Positions 45,309-53,605 of a DNA stretch of 64,000 nt are shown here, one piece after another. Where the stretch lies: positions 62,001 to 126,000 of the forward strand of contig PGXL01000003.1 of NCBI GenBank assembly GCA_002839095.1, in the 5' to 3' direction. This DNA is from Tenericutes bacterium HGW-Tenericutes-2. Its GTDB lineage: Bacteria > Bacillota_I > Bacilli_A > Acholeplasmatales > Acholeplasmataceae. The notes beneath the pieces were generated by a model, which worked only from the letters and a program-made list of their open reading frames with translations, did not search any database and was not told the DNA's origin. A program made the translations under genes and the position numbers. Each line of letters opens with the position of its first letter. Position 1 is the first letter of the stretch.

Positions 45309-45860
45309 ATGAAACTAACCACACCGATTTTAGATAAAGATATCGCCTTAATGAAGGCAGGAGAAATTGTTTATATTACGGGGACTATTTATACAGGAAG
45401 AGATGCTGCGCATAAAAAATTGACTGAATCCTTATCAAAAGGAGAAAAACTTCCTCTCAATCTAAAGGGTCAAGTGATTTACTATGTTGGACCAACTCCT
45501 GCAAAGGAAGGAAGACCTATTGGTTCTTGTGGACCAACCTCTAGCTACCGTATGGATGCTTATTCCACACCACTTATGGAAGAAGGATTAAAGGTCATGA
45601 TTGGTAAAGGAGATCGAAGCGATTCCTTTATCAATGATATGATAAAGTATAGAGGCGTATATCTTCAGGCAGTTGGTGGAGCTGGAGCATTGCTTTCTAG
45701 AAAGGTTACTCAAAGTGAAGTGGTACTCTATCCTGAATTAGGTGCAGAGGCTATCTATAAGCTAGAAGTTAAAGAATTCCCAGCAATTGTTACCTATGAT
45801 ATTTATGGTGGGAACTTAATTGTTGATGAAGTGAAAAAATATAAGACAATTGAATTTTAG
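45309..45860 (+). CDS. Class I fumarase-type hydratase beta subunit, probable mesaconase
   Basis: 183 residues. Matches the C-terminal domain of class I fumarases/L-tartrate dehydratase beta: VYITGTIYTGRDAAHKKL, YYVGPTPAKEGRPIGSCGPTSSYRMD, IGKGDRS and AVGGAGALLSRKV. It completes the active site of the alpha subunit. Good GGAGG ribosome site 13 bp after the alpha gene and a strong terminator downstream. Confidence 0.92.
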   Translation: MKLTTPILDKDIALMKAGEIVYITGTIYTGRDAAHKKLTESLSKGEKLPLNLKGQVIYYVGPTPAKEGRPIGSCGPTSSYRMDAYSTPLMEEGLKVMIGKGDRSDSFINDMIKYRGVYLQAVGGAGALLSRKVTQSEVVLYPELGAEAIYKLEVKEFPAIVTYDIYGGNLIVDEVKKYKTIEF

Positions 45861-45867
45861 ATCAATG

Positions 45868-45900
45868 AATGGTTGACAAACGATGTCAACCATTTTTTTA
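45868..45900 (+). terminator. Intrinsic terminator after the mesaconase genes
   Basis: Perfect 11-bp stem AATGGTTGACA/TGTCAACCATT (45868-45878/45884-45894), 5-nt loop and T tail. Confidence 0.9.
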
Positions 45901-45959
45901 ACACATAAGTGTATAAGCGATGTATAATATACGTAAAAGTGAGTGCATATGGAGGATTT

Positions 45960-47057
45960 ATGAAAATCTTAAAGATCATCAAAAGATTGTTAATAGTTAT
46001 TGTTTCATTTGCTATTTGTTTTATCTTAACATTGACAGTATTTGAATATAGACCAAAGGATATCGAAACAGTTAGCATTGATCAAAACCAAAGCACCGTA
46101 GTTAGCCTCAATCAATCCTTAACCTTTATGACCTTTAATATTGGATATGCAGGGTTAGGTAAGGATGAAGATTTCATTTTAGATGGTGGAACAAATGGTA
46201 TTCCAAAGAGTAAGGATATTGTTGAAGAATATCTTTTAGGAATCAAGGATATATTAAAAGAATATCCTGTTGATTTTTATCTTTTGCAGGAAATTGATCT
46301 CAATTCTAGAAGAAGCTATAGAATCAATCAATTAGATGAAATTAAAGAAGAGCTTGGATCTGCCTATAGTTCTCAATTTGCATATAACTTTAAATCCTTA
46401 CTAGTACCATTTCCTTTATCTCTAACTGACTATATCGGTTATGTGGAAAGTGGAATTGCAACATTTTCAAGTTATAGAGTCAATCAAAGTCAAAGATATC
46501 AATTTCCAGGAGAGTTTTCATGGCCACTTCGGGTTGCGAACTTAAAGCGCGCAATGATGGTTTCTAGACTAGCTATTGAGGGCTCTACAAAGGAATTGGT
46601 TATCGTTAATTTGCATATGTCTGCATATGATGGAGATGGTTCACTACGTGCTCAAGAAATGGAATTTTTAAGAGATTTTTTAGAGGCTGAAAAGGTTCTT
46701 GGTAATTATGTAGTGATTGGTGGAGATTTCAATCAAACTTTCCCTGAGGCGAATGGAATTTATCCGGTCACTCAAGACTTTTATGAAGCTTTTCCAATCG
46801 AAGACGATTTCCTACCTATTGGATATCGCTTTATGATTGATATAACTAATCCATCCTGCAGATTGCTTAATCAACCCTATGATCCAAATAGTGAAAATAC
46901 ACAGTATTATATTATCGATGGTTTTATTGTTTCTAATAATATAGAGGTTGAAAAGTTTAGTGAAGCAGAAACATTTGCTGGAGCAATTACTATCAATAAA
47001 GATTTTGAACACTCAGATCATAATCCGGTTGTGATGAAAATAAAGCTTTTACCATAA
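45960..47057 (+). CDS. Exported/membrane-anchored endonuclease-exonuclease-phosphatase family protein
   Basis: 365 residues from the ATG at 45960 (GGAGG 5 nt upstream; a TATAAT at 45923 lies in the upstream extension of the frame). An N-terminal membrane segment (about 10-28) places the domain outside the cell. EEP motifs: FMTFNIGYAG, YLLQEIDLNSR, IVNLHMSAYDGDG, VIGGDFNQTF and the final SDHNPVV. Members cleave phosphodiesters in nucleic acids or sphingo/phospholipids; the target is unknown. Monocistronic, followed by a terminator. Confidence 0.85.
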   Translation: MKILKIIKRLLIVIVSFAICFILTLTVFEYRPKDIETVSIDQNQSTVVSLNQSLTFMTFNIGYAGLGKDEDFILDGGTNGIPKSKDIVEEYLLGIKDILKEYPVDFYLLQEIDLNSRRSYRINQLDEIKEELGSAYSSQFAYNFKSLLVPFPLSLTDYIGYVESGIATFSSYRVNQSQRYQFPGEFSWPLRVANLKRAMMVSRLAIEGSTKELVIVNLHMSAYDGDGSLRAQEMEFLRDFLEAEKVLGNYVVIGGDFNQTFPEANGIYPVTQDFYEAFPIEDDFLPIGYRFMIDITNPSCRLLNQPYDPNSENTQYYIIDGFIVSNNIEVEKFSEAETFAGAITINKDFEHSDHNPVVMKIKLLP

Positions 47058-47074
47058 TTAAGTTAAAATGAAGC

Positions 47075-47106
47075 AAAAGGGGATACAAATGCATCCCCTT
47101 TTTTTA
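47075..47106 (+). terminator. Intrinsic terminator after the EEP gene
   Basis: 10-bp stem AAAAGGGGAT/ATCCCCTTTT (47075-47084/47093-47102), 8-nt loop, T run. Confidence 0.85.
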
Positions 47107-47125
47107 TGTGTGGGATGCTCAATAA

Positions 47126-47134
47126 TGTTATAAT
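47126..47134 (+). promoter_or_regulatory. Extended -10 promoter of the Nudix gene
   Basis: TGTTATAAT lies 29 nt before the ATG at 47164. No good -35. Confidence 0.55.
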
Positions 47135-47163
47135 ATGGTTAGAACACTTAAAAGAGGTCAATC

Positions 47164-47697
47164 ATGATAGAAAAAACGAAATCAAGCAAGAAAATATATG
47201 AGGGAAATTTCATATCATTTTATGAAGATGAAGTTTATCTTCCTAATGGCAACACATCACAAAGAGTCCTGCTTAAACATCCAGGAGCTGCTTCAATTCT
47301 AGCTATCACTAAAGACAAAAAAATAATTTTAACAAAACAATATAGATATCCGATTCAAAAAATTAGCTTAGAAATCCCTGCAGGTAAAAAGGATCATCCA
47401 ACAGAGGATGGATTGACCTGTGCAATGCGTGAGTTAGAGGAAGAAACAGGATATCAATCCTCTAATTATAAAAAGATTTTTACGTTTCATCCAGCAGTTG
47501 GATTTTGTGATGAAGTCCTTGATATCTTTATTGCCTATGATTGCGAGAAAATAGAAAAACCAGCATCTCCTGATGCAGATGAATTTATTGAAGTAGAATA
47601 TATTGAAAGAAATCAAATCAATAATTTACTAAAAAGTGGAGCAATTACTGACGGCAAAACTATTATTGCATTACAATACTACTTATTACATGAATAG
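47164..47697 (+). CDS. Nudix hydrolase, ADP-ribose pyrophosphatase-like
   Basis: 177 residues. ISLEIPAGKK, then a Nudix box ending RELEEETGY (about 87-95), one residue longer than usual between the Gly and the RE segment. QYRYPIQKISLEIPAG is typical of ADP-ribose pyrophosphatases (YqkG/NudF type), which cleave ADP-ribose to AMP and ribose-5-phosphate. AGAGG precedes the ATG. The acyltransferase gene follows 9 bp later, probably in the same transcript. Confidence 0.85.
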   Translation: MIEKTKSSKKIYEGNFISFYEDEVYLPNGNTSQRVLLKHPGAASILAITKDKKIILTKQYRYPIQKISLEIPAGKKDHPTEDGLTCAMRELEEETGYQSSNYKKIFTFHPAVGFCDEVLDIFIAYDCEKIEKPASPDADEFIEVEYIERNQINNLLKSGAITDGKTIIALQYYLLHE

Positions 47698-47706
47698 AGG
47701 AAAATC

Positions 47707-48855
47707 ATGAAAAGATCAAAACTAGATAGAAGACAAGATTTTATAATGAACATCATGCGTCCAATTGTCAAACTTTGGATGCGTAAGGATTCAAGAAGAA
47801 AGGTCTTTTTGGGTGAAGGTGTTAGCTTTAAAAGAACGGAACCCTCTGTGATTTTAGCGAATCACACCTTTATGTTTGACGTTATTCATGTCCCACTTCG
47901 ATTTAAAAAGGTTCCTTTTATCGTTGCCAATCAAACCTTGTTTAAAAAGAAAGCAACCAAATTCCTAGTCACTCAAGTCGCTCATGTGATTTCTAAAGCG
48001 AAGGGTCAAAGTGATACTTCAACCGTTAGAGATTTACTTGGTGCTGTGAAAAGAGGGTATCCAATTTTGATTTTTCCAGAAGGAGATACTACCTTTTATG
48101 GTGAAACAAATTATATAGAAGAATCGACAATGAAGCTAATTAAAAAGCTTGAAATCGATGTCATTACATGTAATGTAAGAGGCGGGTACTTATCGAAGCC
48201 AAGATGGGCTACAGGAAAGAGAAAAAATAGATATGCTGAGTTTCACTACAGCCTGACTATTCCTAAGGAAAAAATTAAGGATTTAAGTGTCGATGAAATC
48301 AATGAAATCATTAAAGAAGCACTCTATCATAATGCCTATGACTTCCAAAGAGAGAAAATGATTCCTCATCCTGGGAAGAAGTTAGCTGAAGGACTAGAGG
48401 ATGTTTTGTATGTATGTCCTCTATGTGAAAGCTTACACACTTTAGAAACAAAAGGAAATACGATCAAGTGTACGAATTGTAAAACAGAAGGCTATATGGA
48501 TAAATTTGGTTTTATCCAAAATTTCAAGTATGATAATTTAATTGATTGGAATAAATTTCAAAGAAATTATAAAAAAGAATTGATGAGTTCAACATTAGAG
48601 ACTAGTGCATTACTAAGTTTTGTCAATGAAGAAACACAAGAAATGGATGATGTTGGTGAGGTTACACTCAAATATCTTAACCAGCAATTTTTAGTGTGCG
48701 GAAGCATAAATGAAACCATTGATTTAAATGAGATTAAGAACCCAACGATCACGATTAGAAGAGATTTTGCTTTTTATTACCAAAATAAAAATTATCTTTT
48801 CAAACTTGATCATTATGGAGCAGCATTTTTACGAATCGCTCAGGACAAATATTAA
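47707..48855 (+). CDS. PlsC-type acyltransferase with zinc ribbon and C-terminal domain
   Basis: 382 residues. Acyltransferase domain (about 40-215) with NHTFMFD (H53, D58, intact HX4D) and FPEGDTT. A zinc ribbon CPLC...CTNC at about 238-262 and an unrecognised ~115-residue C-terminal domain follow. Single-domain PlsC enzymes end before the ribbon, so this is a longer architecture. A paralogue with the same layout lies at 52304-53551. Probably acylates a glycerolipid or glycolipid at the membrane; the ribbon's role is unknown. Confidence 0.8.
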   Translation: MKRSKLDRRQDFIMNIMRPIVKLWMRKDSRRKVFLGEGVSFKRTEPSVILANHTFMFDVIHVPLRFKKVPFIVANQTLFKKKATKFLVTQVAHVISKAKGQSDTSTVRDLLGAVKRGYPILIFPEGDTTFYGETNYIEESTMKLIKKLEIDVITCNVRGGYLSKPRWATGKRKNRYAEFHYSLTIPKEKIKDLSVDEINEIIKEALYHNAYDFQREKMIPHPGKKLAEGLEDVLYVCPLCESLHTLETKGNTIKCTNCKTEGYMDKFGFIQNFKYDNLIDWNKFQRNYKKELMSSTLETSALLSFVNEETQEMDDVGEVTLKYLNQQFLVCGSINETIDLNEIKNPTITIRRDFAFYYQNKNYLFKLDHYGAAFLRIAQDKY

Positions 48856-48944
48856 AATAATTTTATTTTCACTAGAAATATATGACTTAAAAAGCGTATA
48901 ATGGAATTAAAGTAACGATGCAAATATAAGGAGAAATTAAAACA

Positions 48945-49982
48945 ATGGAAATGACCGCTTTCATTAAGGAAACGCGCGACCCTGGATTTAAAAAGACGAA
49001 GAAAAAAATCCCTAATGAGCTAAAATCGGATGAGGTTTTCATTCAAATTTTAGCCACGTCAATTTGTGGAACTGACGTACACATTTATAAATGGGACAAA
49101 TGGAGTCAGGGTAGAATTAAGCCACCACTAACTGTGGGACATGAGTTTTGTGGTAAGGTTTTAGCTGTTGGAACAGACGTTAAAACTGTAAGTGTTGGTG
49201 ATATCGTGTCGGCAGAAACACATATCGTATGTCATACCTGTGAGTTTTGTAAGCGTGGTGAATATCATATTTGTGAAAACACGAAGATTATTGGTGTTGA
49301 TACCGATGGTTGTTTTGCTGAATATGCTAGAATGCCAGCCTATAATCTAATTGTCAATAACTCCAATATTGACCCGAAGTATTTATCGATTCAAGAACCT
49401 CTTGGTAATGCAATGCATACCATGATGCACTTTGATATCGTTGATAAAACAGTTGCAGTTGTTGGATGTGGACCAATTGGTCTCATGGGAGTCAACATTG
49501 CTAAGGCTGTTGGATCTAAAAAAATCATCGCCATTGAAGTCAATGATTATAGAATCAAGCTTGCTAAAGAGCTTGGAGCACATGTTGTGATCAATCCTTT
49601 AAAGGAAGATGTAATCAAACGCGTTTTAGAGGAAACAGACGGCAAGGGTGTTGATGTAGTTACTGAGTTCTCAGGAAATAAAACAGCAATCGAACAATCA
49701 TTTAAATATATTAAACCAGGCGGTAAAATGTCCTTATTAGGTATTGTTCCATCCAATATTGAAATCGATTTATCCAATGATGTCGTTTTCAAAGGCATTA
49801 GTATTTATGGTGTTGTAGGACGTCTAATGTTTAAGACTTGGGATCAAGTAACCCTAATGGTACAAAGTAATAAATTGGATTTAGAAAAGATTGTCACACA
49901 CACCTACCCGCTTGATCAAATGGAAGAAGCAATGGCAGTCATGATTTCAGGAAATAGTGGTAAGGTTGTACTTATCCCATAA
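48945..49982 (+). CDS. tdh: L-threonine 3-dehydrogenase
   Basis: 345 residues, the size of E. coli Tdh. Catalytic zinc site [15 protein letters not shown] and GHEFCGKV; structural zinc Cys residues in [18 protein letters not shown] fold [19 protein letters not shown]. It oxidises threonine to 2-amino-3-oxobutyrate. The partner ligase gene kbl follows 14 bp later, making the assignment firm. A TATAAT box is at 48897-48902. Confidence 0.95.
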   Translation: MEMTAFIKETRDPGFKKTKKKIPNELKSDEVFIQILATSICGTDVHIYKWDKWSQGRIKPPLTVGHEFCGKVLAVGTDVKTVSVGDIVSAETHIVCHTCEFCKRGEYHICENTKIIGVDTDGCFAEYARMPAYNLIVNNSNIDPKYLSIQEPLGNAMHTMMHFDIVDKTVAVVGCGPIGLMGVNIAKAVGSKKIIAIEVNDYRIKLAKELGAHVVINPLKEDVIKRVLEETDGKGVDVVTEFSGNKTAIEQSFKYIKPGGKMSLLGIVPSNIEIDLSNDVVFKGISIYGVVGRLMFKTWDQVTLMVQSNKLDLEKIVTHTYPLDQMEEAMAVMISGNSGKVVLIP

Positions 49983-49996
49983 TAAAGGAGGATGTT

Positions 49997-51166
49997 ATGT
50001 CAAATCTAGATACTAAGATTAATGAGCTTAAAGAATTGGGAGTGTATCGTGTACTACCAATTAATGAAGGACCTTGTGAAGCCATAATTAGGCTCAATGG
50101 CAAGGATGTAATCAACCTATCATCTAATAATTATTTAGGGTTTGCAAGTCATCCTAGAATTAAAAAAGCAGCAATCGATGCAATTGAAAAATATGGTGTC
50201 GGTGCTGGTGCAGTACGTACAATTGTAGGTAATATGGATATCCATGAAACCCTAGATCAAGTGATTGCTAAATTCAAGCATGAAGAAGCTGCAGTTGTTT
50301 TTCAATCAGGCTTTGCATGCAATGCAGGAGTGATTCAAGCAATTACAGATGAAAAGGATTTAATTATCTCTGATGAACTCAATCACGCGTCTATTATTGA
50401 TGGTGTGCGTTTATCTAAGGCTGCAAGAGCAGTCTATAAGCATTCCGATATGGTAGGATTAGAAGCAATTTTAAAAGAAAAAAGAGATCAATACAAGGAA
50501 GTATTAATTATCACTGATGGAGTATTTTCCATGGATGGTGATATTGCTAAGCTTCCTGAAATTGTTAGATTAGCAAAAAAATATAAGGCAATGACCTATG
50601 TCGATGATGCACATGGCTCTGGAGTTTTAGGTAAATCAGGTAGAGGAACGGTCGATCATTTCAATTTACATGGACAAGTTGACTTTATTATCGGAACTTT
50701 ATCTAAGGCAATTGGTGTTGTCGGTGGATATGTATGTGGCTCTAAGGCATCTAGAGAATGGCTATTACATCGTGGTAGACCACTACTCTTTTCTACAGCA
50801 ATGATGCCAGGTGCAGCAGCAGCAATCATTGAAGCATTTAAGATGCTAGAAGAATCCACAGAATATACAGATAAGCTATGGGATAATGCGAATTATTTCA
50901 AGAGTAAGCTAAAAGCTTTAGGCTTTGATATTGGACACAGTGAAACTCCAATCACACCAATTATGATTGGTGAAGAATCCAAGACAATCCAGTTTTCTAA
51001 AGCTCTACTCACCCGTGGTGTTTATGTCTCAGGTATTGTATTTCCTACCGTTCAAAAGGGCATGGGAAGAATCCGCTGCATGGTTTCAGCACTGCATACA
51101 AAAGCTCAGCTTGATGAAGCTGTATCTATCATTTATCAAACAGCAAAGGAAATGAATATTCTTTAA
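49997..51166 (+). CDS. kbl: Glycine C-acetyltransferase (2-amino-3-ketobutyrate CoA ligase)
   Basis: 389 residues of the alpha-oxoamine synthase family: [50 protein letters not shown]-Lys in [14 protein letters not shown]. It converts 2-amino-3-oxobutyrate and CoA to glycine and acetyl-CoA, completing threonine breakdown with Tdh. Another strong GGAGG ribosome site. Confidence 0.95.
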   Translation: MSNLDTKINELKELGVYRVLPINEGPCEAIIRLNGKDVINLSSNNYLGFASHPRIKKAAIDAIEKYGVGAGAVRTIVGNMDIHETLDQVIAKFKHEEAAVVFQSGFACNAGVIQAITDEKDLIISDELNHASIIDGVRLSKAARAVYKHSDMVGLEAILKEKRDQYKEVLIITDGVFSMDGDIAKLPEIVRLAKKYKAMTYVDDAHGSGVLGKSGRGTVDHFNLHGQVDFIIGTLSKAIGVVGGYVCGSKASREWLLHRGRPLLFSTAMMPGAAAAIIEAFKMLEESTEYTDKLWDNANYFKSKLKALGFDIGHSETPITPIMIGEESKTIQFSKALLTRGVYVSGIVFPTVQKGMGRIRCMVSALHTKAQLDEAVSIIYQTAKEMNIL

Positions 51167-51222
51167 ATATTTCGATATGCAAACTTTTTATATTAAAAAA
51201 TGAATGAAAAAAGAAATATATA

Positions 51223-51315
51223 TGTTAATATTTGATTATACACAAGGATGGATTGATGAATTCTATGTCTATAATCAACAAACATAGATGAAAGGGTCCA
51301 TTACCCTTTTTTTCT
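51223..51315 (+). promoter_or_regulatory. Leader with mini-ORF and terminator hairpin upstream of the PAS-GGDEF gene
   Basis: An extended -10 (TGTTAATAT, 51223-51231), an AAGGA ribosome site (51244-51248), an 11-codon mini-ORF (51256-51291, MNSMSIINKHR) and a hairpin AAAGGGT/ACCCTTT with T run (51291-51312) occur in this order, 12-16 nt before the next gene. It could be an attenuator; more simply the hairpin may just end kbl transcription. Confidence 0.4.
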
Positions 51316-51327
51316 AATGAGGTGGCT

Positions 51328-52221
51328 ATGAAGTATTTAGAACAGATGAAAATGATTTTTGAAAACTTCCATGAAGCGGTCTATATCGTGGATAAGAAAC
51401 GTGAGATTCTATATTTTAATCCAGAAGCTTCCAATATTTCTGGCTTTACTAAAGGAGAAACTCAAGGTTTTTTTTGCTATGACAATATTTTGAATCACGT
51501 CGATTCCTACGGTAAAAATCTATGTTTTTCAGGTTGTCCATTAGTGGAAGCAATTCAAGAAAATAAAGTCAAGGATCATATGGTTTACCTACATCATAAA
51601 CTTGGTCATCGAATTAAAGTCCATGTCAGAGCCATTCCTTATGTAGAAGATGGTGAAGTTGTTGGAGCAATTGAAGTATTTACCGATGAAACCCAAAAGA
51701 ACTTGATGCAGGAAGAAATATCAATTAAAAATAAGCTTTTGTTAATTGATAGACTAACTGGCTTATTCAATAAATCATTTTTAATGGACGAATTATCTGA
51801 AATTATTAACAAACAAAAAACGAAAAGCTATGGCGTATTGTTTTTAGATATTGATAACTTCAAGGATATTAATGATAAATTTGGTCACCTATTTGGTGAT
51901 GACGTGCTTGCATCGGTCGCAAAGACTATAAAATCAAATATCGCTGCTAAAGATTTAGCCGTTCGATTTGGCGGAGAAGAACTTGTCGTCTTTATTCATA
52001 TTGCGACTAGAGAAAGTCTTCTTGAGACCTCAGAATTCCTTCGTGTTTTAATTTCACAAAGTAGACCAAGAACACAAAATTACAAGTTTGAGTTATCTGT
52101 TTCAATTGGTGCAACCTTAATGCGTAAAAAAGAAAAGCATATGGATGCGATACATCGCGCAGATTTAGCAATGTATGCTGCAAAAAATGCAGGAAAAAAT
52201 AAAGTTGTTTATGTTGAATAA
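51328..52221 (+). CDS. PAS-GGDEF protein, probable diguanylate cyclase
   Basis: 297 residues from the ATG at 51328. N-terminal PAS domain (about 5-120) with a Cys-containing HVDSYGKNLCFSGCPL segment seen in several PAS-GGDEF proteins. GGDEF domain: DRLTGLFNKSFL, LFLDIDNFKDINDKFGHLFGDD, and RFGGEELVVF (GGEEL, an accepted active variant). No RxxD product-inhibition site. Soluble, so a cytosolic redox or ligand signal is likely. A possible attenuator precedes it. Confidence 0.85.
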   Translation: MKYLEQMKMIFENFHEAVYIVDKKREILYFNPEASNISGFTKGETQGFFCYDNILNHVDSYGKNLCFSGCPLVEAIQENKVKDHMVYLHHKLGHRIKVHVRAIPYVEDGEVVGAIEVFTDETQKNLMQEEISIKNKLLLIDRLTGLFNKSFLMDELSEIINKQKTKSYGVLFLDIDNFKDINDKFGHLFGDDVLASVAKTIKSNIAAKDLAVRFGGEELVVFIHIATRESLLETSEFLRVLISQSRPRTQNYKFELSVSIGATLMRKKEKHMDAIHRADLAMYAAKNAGKNKVVYVE

Positions 52222-52257
52222 TATGGATTATTAGGATTTAGAAATCATTAATTAACA

Positions 52258-52266
52258 TGCTATAAT
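52258..52266 (+). promoter_or_regulatory. Extended -10 promoter of the second zinc-ribbon acyltransferase
   Basis: TGCTATAAT is 37 nt before the ATG at 52304, with a weak -35 TTAGAA at 52238-52243, 17 nt upstream of the TATAAT hexamer. Confidence 0.55.
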
Positions 52267-52303
52267 TATCTTATATTAGCAAAATGAAGAGGTATAAAAA
52301 TCA

Positions 52304-53551
52304 ATGGATCAAATTAAACGCTTCGACTTAGATAAAAAGCCCGTGAAAGAAAGATTCTTTCTTACTCCTTTAGCATATCTTTTAAGCTTTCCAACCGTTT
52401 GGTACCGAAAGCTAAAGATTAACAAGGTTGGTATGAAAGGACTAAAGCCTCCTTACATATTACTTGCTACACATCATGCGTTTATTGATTTCAAGGTTAC
52501 AACTGCTGCAATATTTCCTAGAAGAGCTAACTATATTGTAGCAATCGATGGATTTATTGAAAGAGAGTGGTTACTACGTAATGTTGGAGCTATTTGCAAA
52601 AGAAAGTTCACCAATGATACAAAATTATTTAAGCAAATCAAATACAGTCTTGAAACATTGAAAAATATAGTAGCAATCTATCCAGAAGCTAGATATTCTT
52701 TAATTGGTACGAATGCGATTTTACCAGATTCTTTAGGAAAAATGATTAAGGTATTAAAGCATCCTGTCGTGATGCTCAATATGCATGGAAACTTCTTAAC
52801 TCAGCCTGCTTGGAATTTAAAGATGAGATATGTTCCACTTGCTGCAGATATGACTCAAATCATCACGAAAGATGAGATAGATATCCTAAGTGTTGATGAA
52901 ATCAATGAAAGAGTGAATAAGGCTTTTGTCTATGATGAATATCAATGGCAAAAGGATAATAAAATTAAAATTAATTTCAAGGAAAGAGCAAAAAATATTC
53001 ATAAGGTTTTATATAAGTGTCCAAGCTGTTTAACAGAGCATCAAATGGGTTCTGAATCAAACCGAATATACTGTAAACACTGTGGTAAAACCTATGATAT
53101 GGATGTTTATGGAGAGCTAAAAGCAATCGATGGAGTAACAGAATTTCCACATATTCCTGATTGGTATGAATTTGAAAGAGAGCATGTTAGAAAAGAAATA
53201 CTGGATAAAACCTATTACTTTGAGGATGAAGTTAGTATTGAATCTCTACCAAACGCAGATGGATATATTCCACTTGGAAAGGGTAAATTAATCCATGATT
53301 TAAATGGATTTAGACTAGAAGGCGATGAATTAGGACAAAAGCTTGTTTTAGAGAAACCACCACTATCCATGTATTCACTTCATATCGAGTATGACTACTT
53401 TAAAAAGGGAGATTGTATCGATTTATCAACAATTAATGATACCTATTATATTTATCCACTAACAAAAAATGATTGTGTAACTAAACTTCATTTTGCAGTA
53501 GAAGAATTATACAAGATTGAAAAAGAGAAGCTAAAAACATCAAATCCATAA
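52304..53551 (+). CDS. PlsC-type acyltransferase with zinc ribbon, second paralogue
   Basis: 415 residues. Acyltransferase HX4D motif THHAFIDF (H57, D62); block III reads YPEARYS in place of FPEGTRS. A zinc ribbon CPSC...CKHC at about 243-265 and a long C-terminal domain follow, ending in a segment of paired aromatic residues. Same overall layout as 47707-48855, with low but recognisable similarity (LSVDEINE is shared). Likely membrane-lipid acyl transfer; substrate unknown. Monocistronic, with a terminator. Confidence 0.78.
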   Translation: MDQIKRFDLDKKPVKERFFLTPLAYLLSFPTVWYRKLKINKVGMKGLKPPYILLATHHAFIDFKVTTAAIFPRRANYIVAIDGFIEREWLLRNVGAICKRKFTNDTKLFKQIKYSLETLKNIVAIYPEARYSLIGTNAILPDSLGKMIKVLKHPVVMLNMHGNFLTQPAWNLKMRYVPLAADMTQIITKDEIDILSVDEINERVNKAFVYDEYQWQKDNKIKINFKERAKNIHKVLYKCPSCLTEHQMGSESNRIYCKHCGKTYDMDVYGELKAIDGVTEFPHIPDWYEFEREHVRKEILDKTYYFEDEVSIESLPNADGYIPLGKGKLIHDLNGFRLEGDELGQKLVLEKPPLSMYSLHIEYDYFKKGDCIDLSTINDTYYIYPLTKNDCVTKLHFAVEELYKIEKEKLKTSNP

Positions 53552-53571
53552 AGGGCTTAGCCCTTTTTTTC
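53550..53571 (+). terminator. Intrinsic terminator after the second zinc-ribbon acyltransferase
   Basis: Stem AAAGGGC/GCCCTTT (53550-53556/53560-53566), 3-nt loop and T run, overlapping the stop codon. Confidence 0.8.
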
Positions 53572-53578
53572 TTATTGA

Positions 53579-53587
53579 TGTTATAAT
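53579..53587 (+). promoter_or_regulatory. Extended -10 promoter of rlmCD
   Basis: TGTTATAAT lies 18 nt before the ATG at 53606. It makes the in-frame GTG at 53594 unlikely as the start because GAGGT lies between it and the ATG. Confidence 0.55.
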
Positions 53588-53605
53588 TGAAGCGTGAGGT
53601 TAATT

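Noticed and set aside
51167..51327. c-di-GMP riboswitch before the PAS-GGDEF gene
   Set aside because: No GEMM-type conserved core is present, only a mini-ORF and a terminator-like hairpin.
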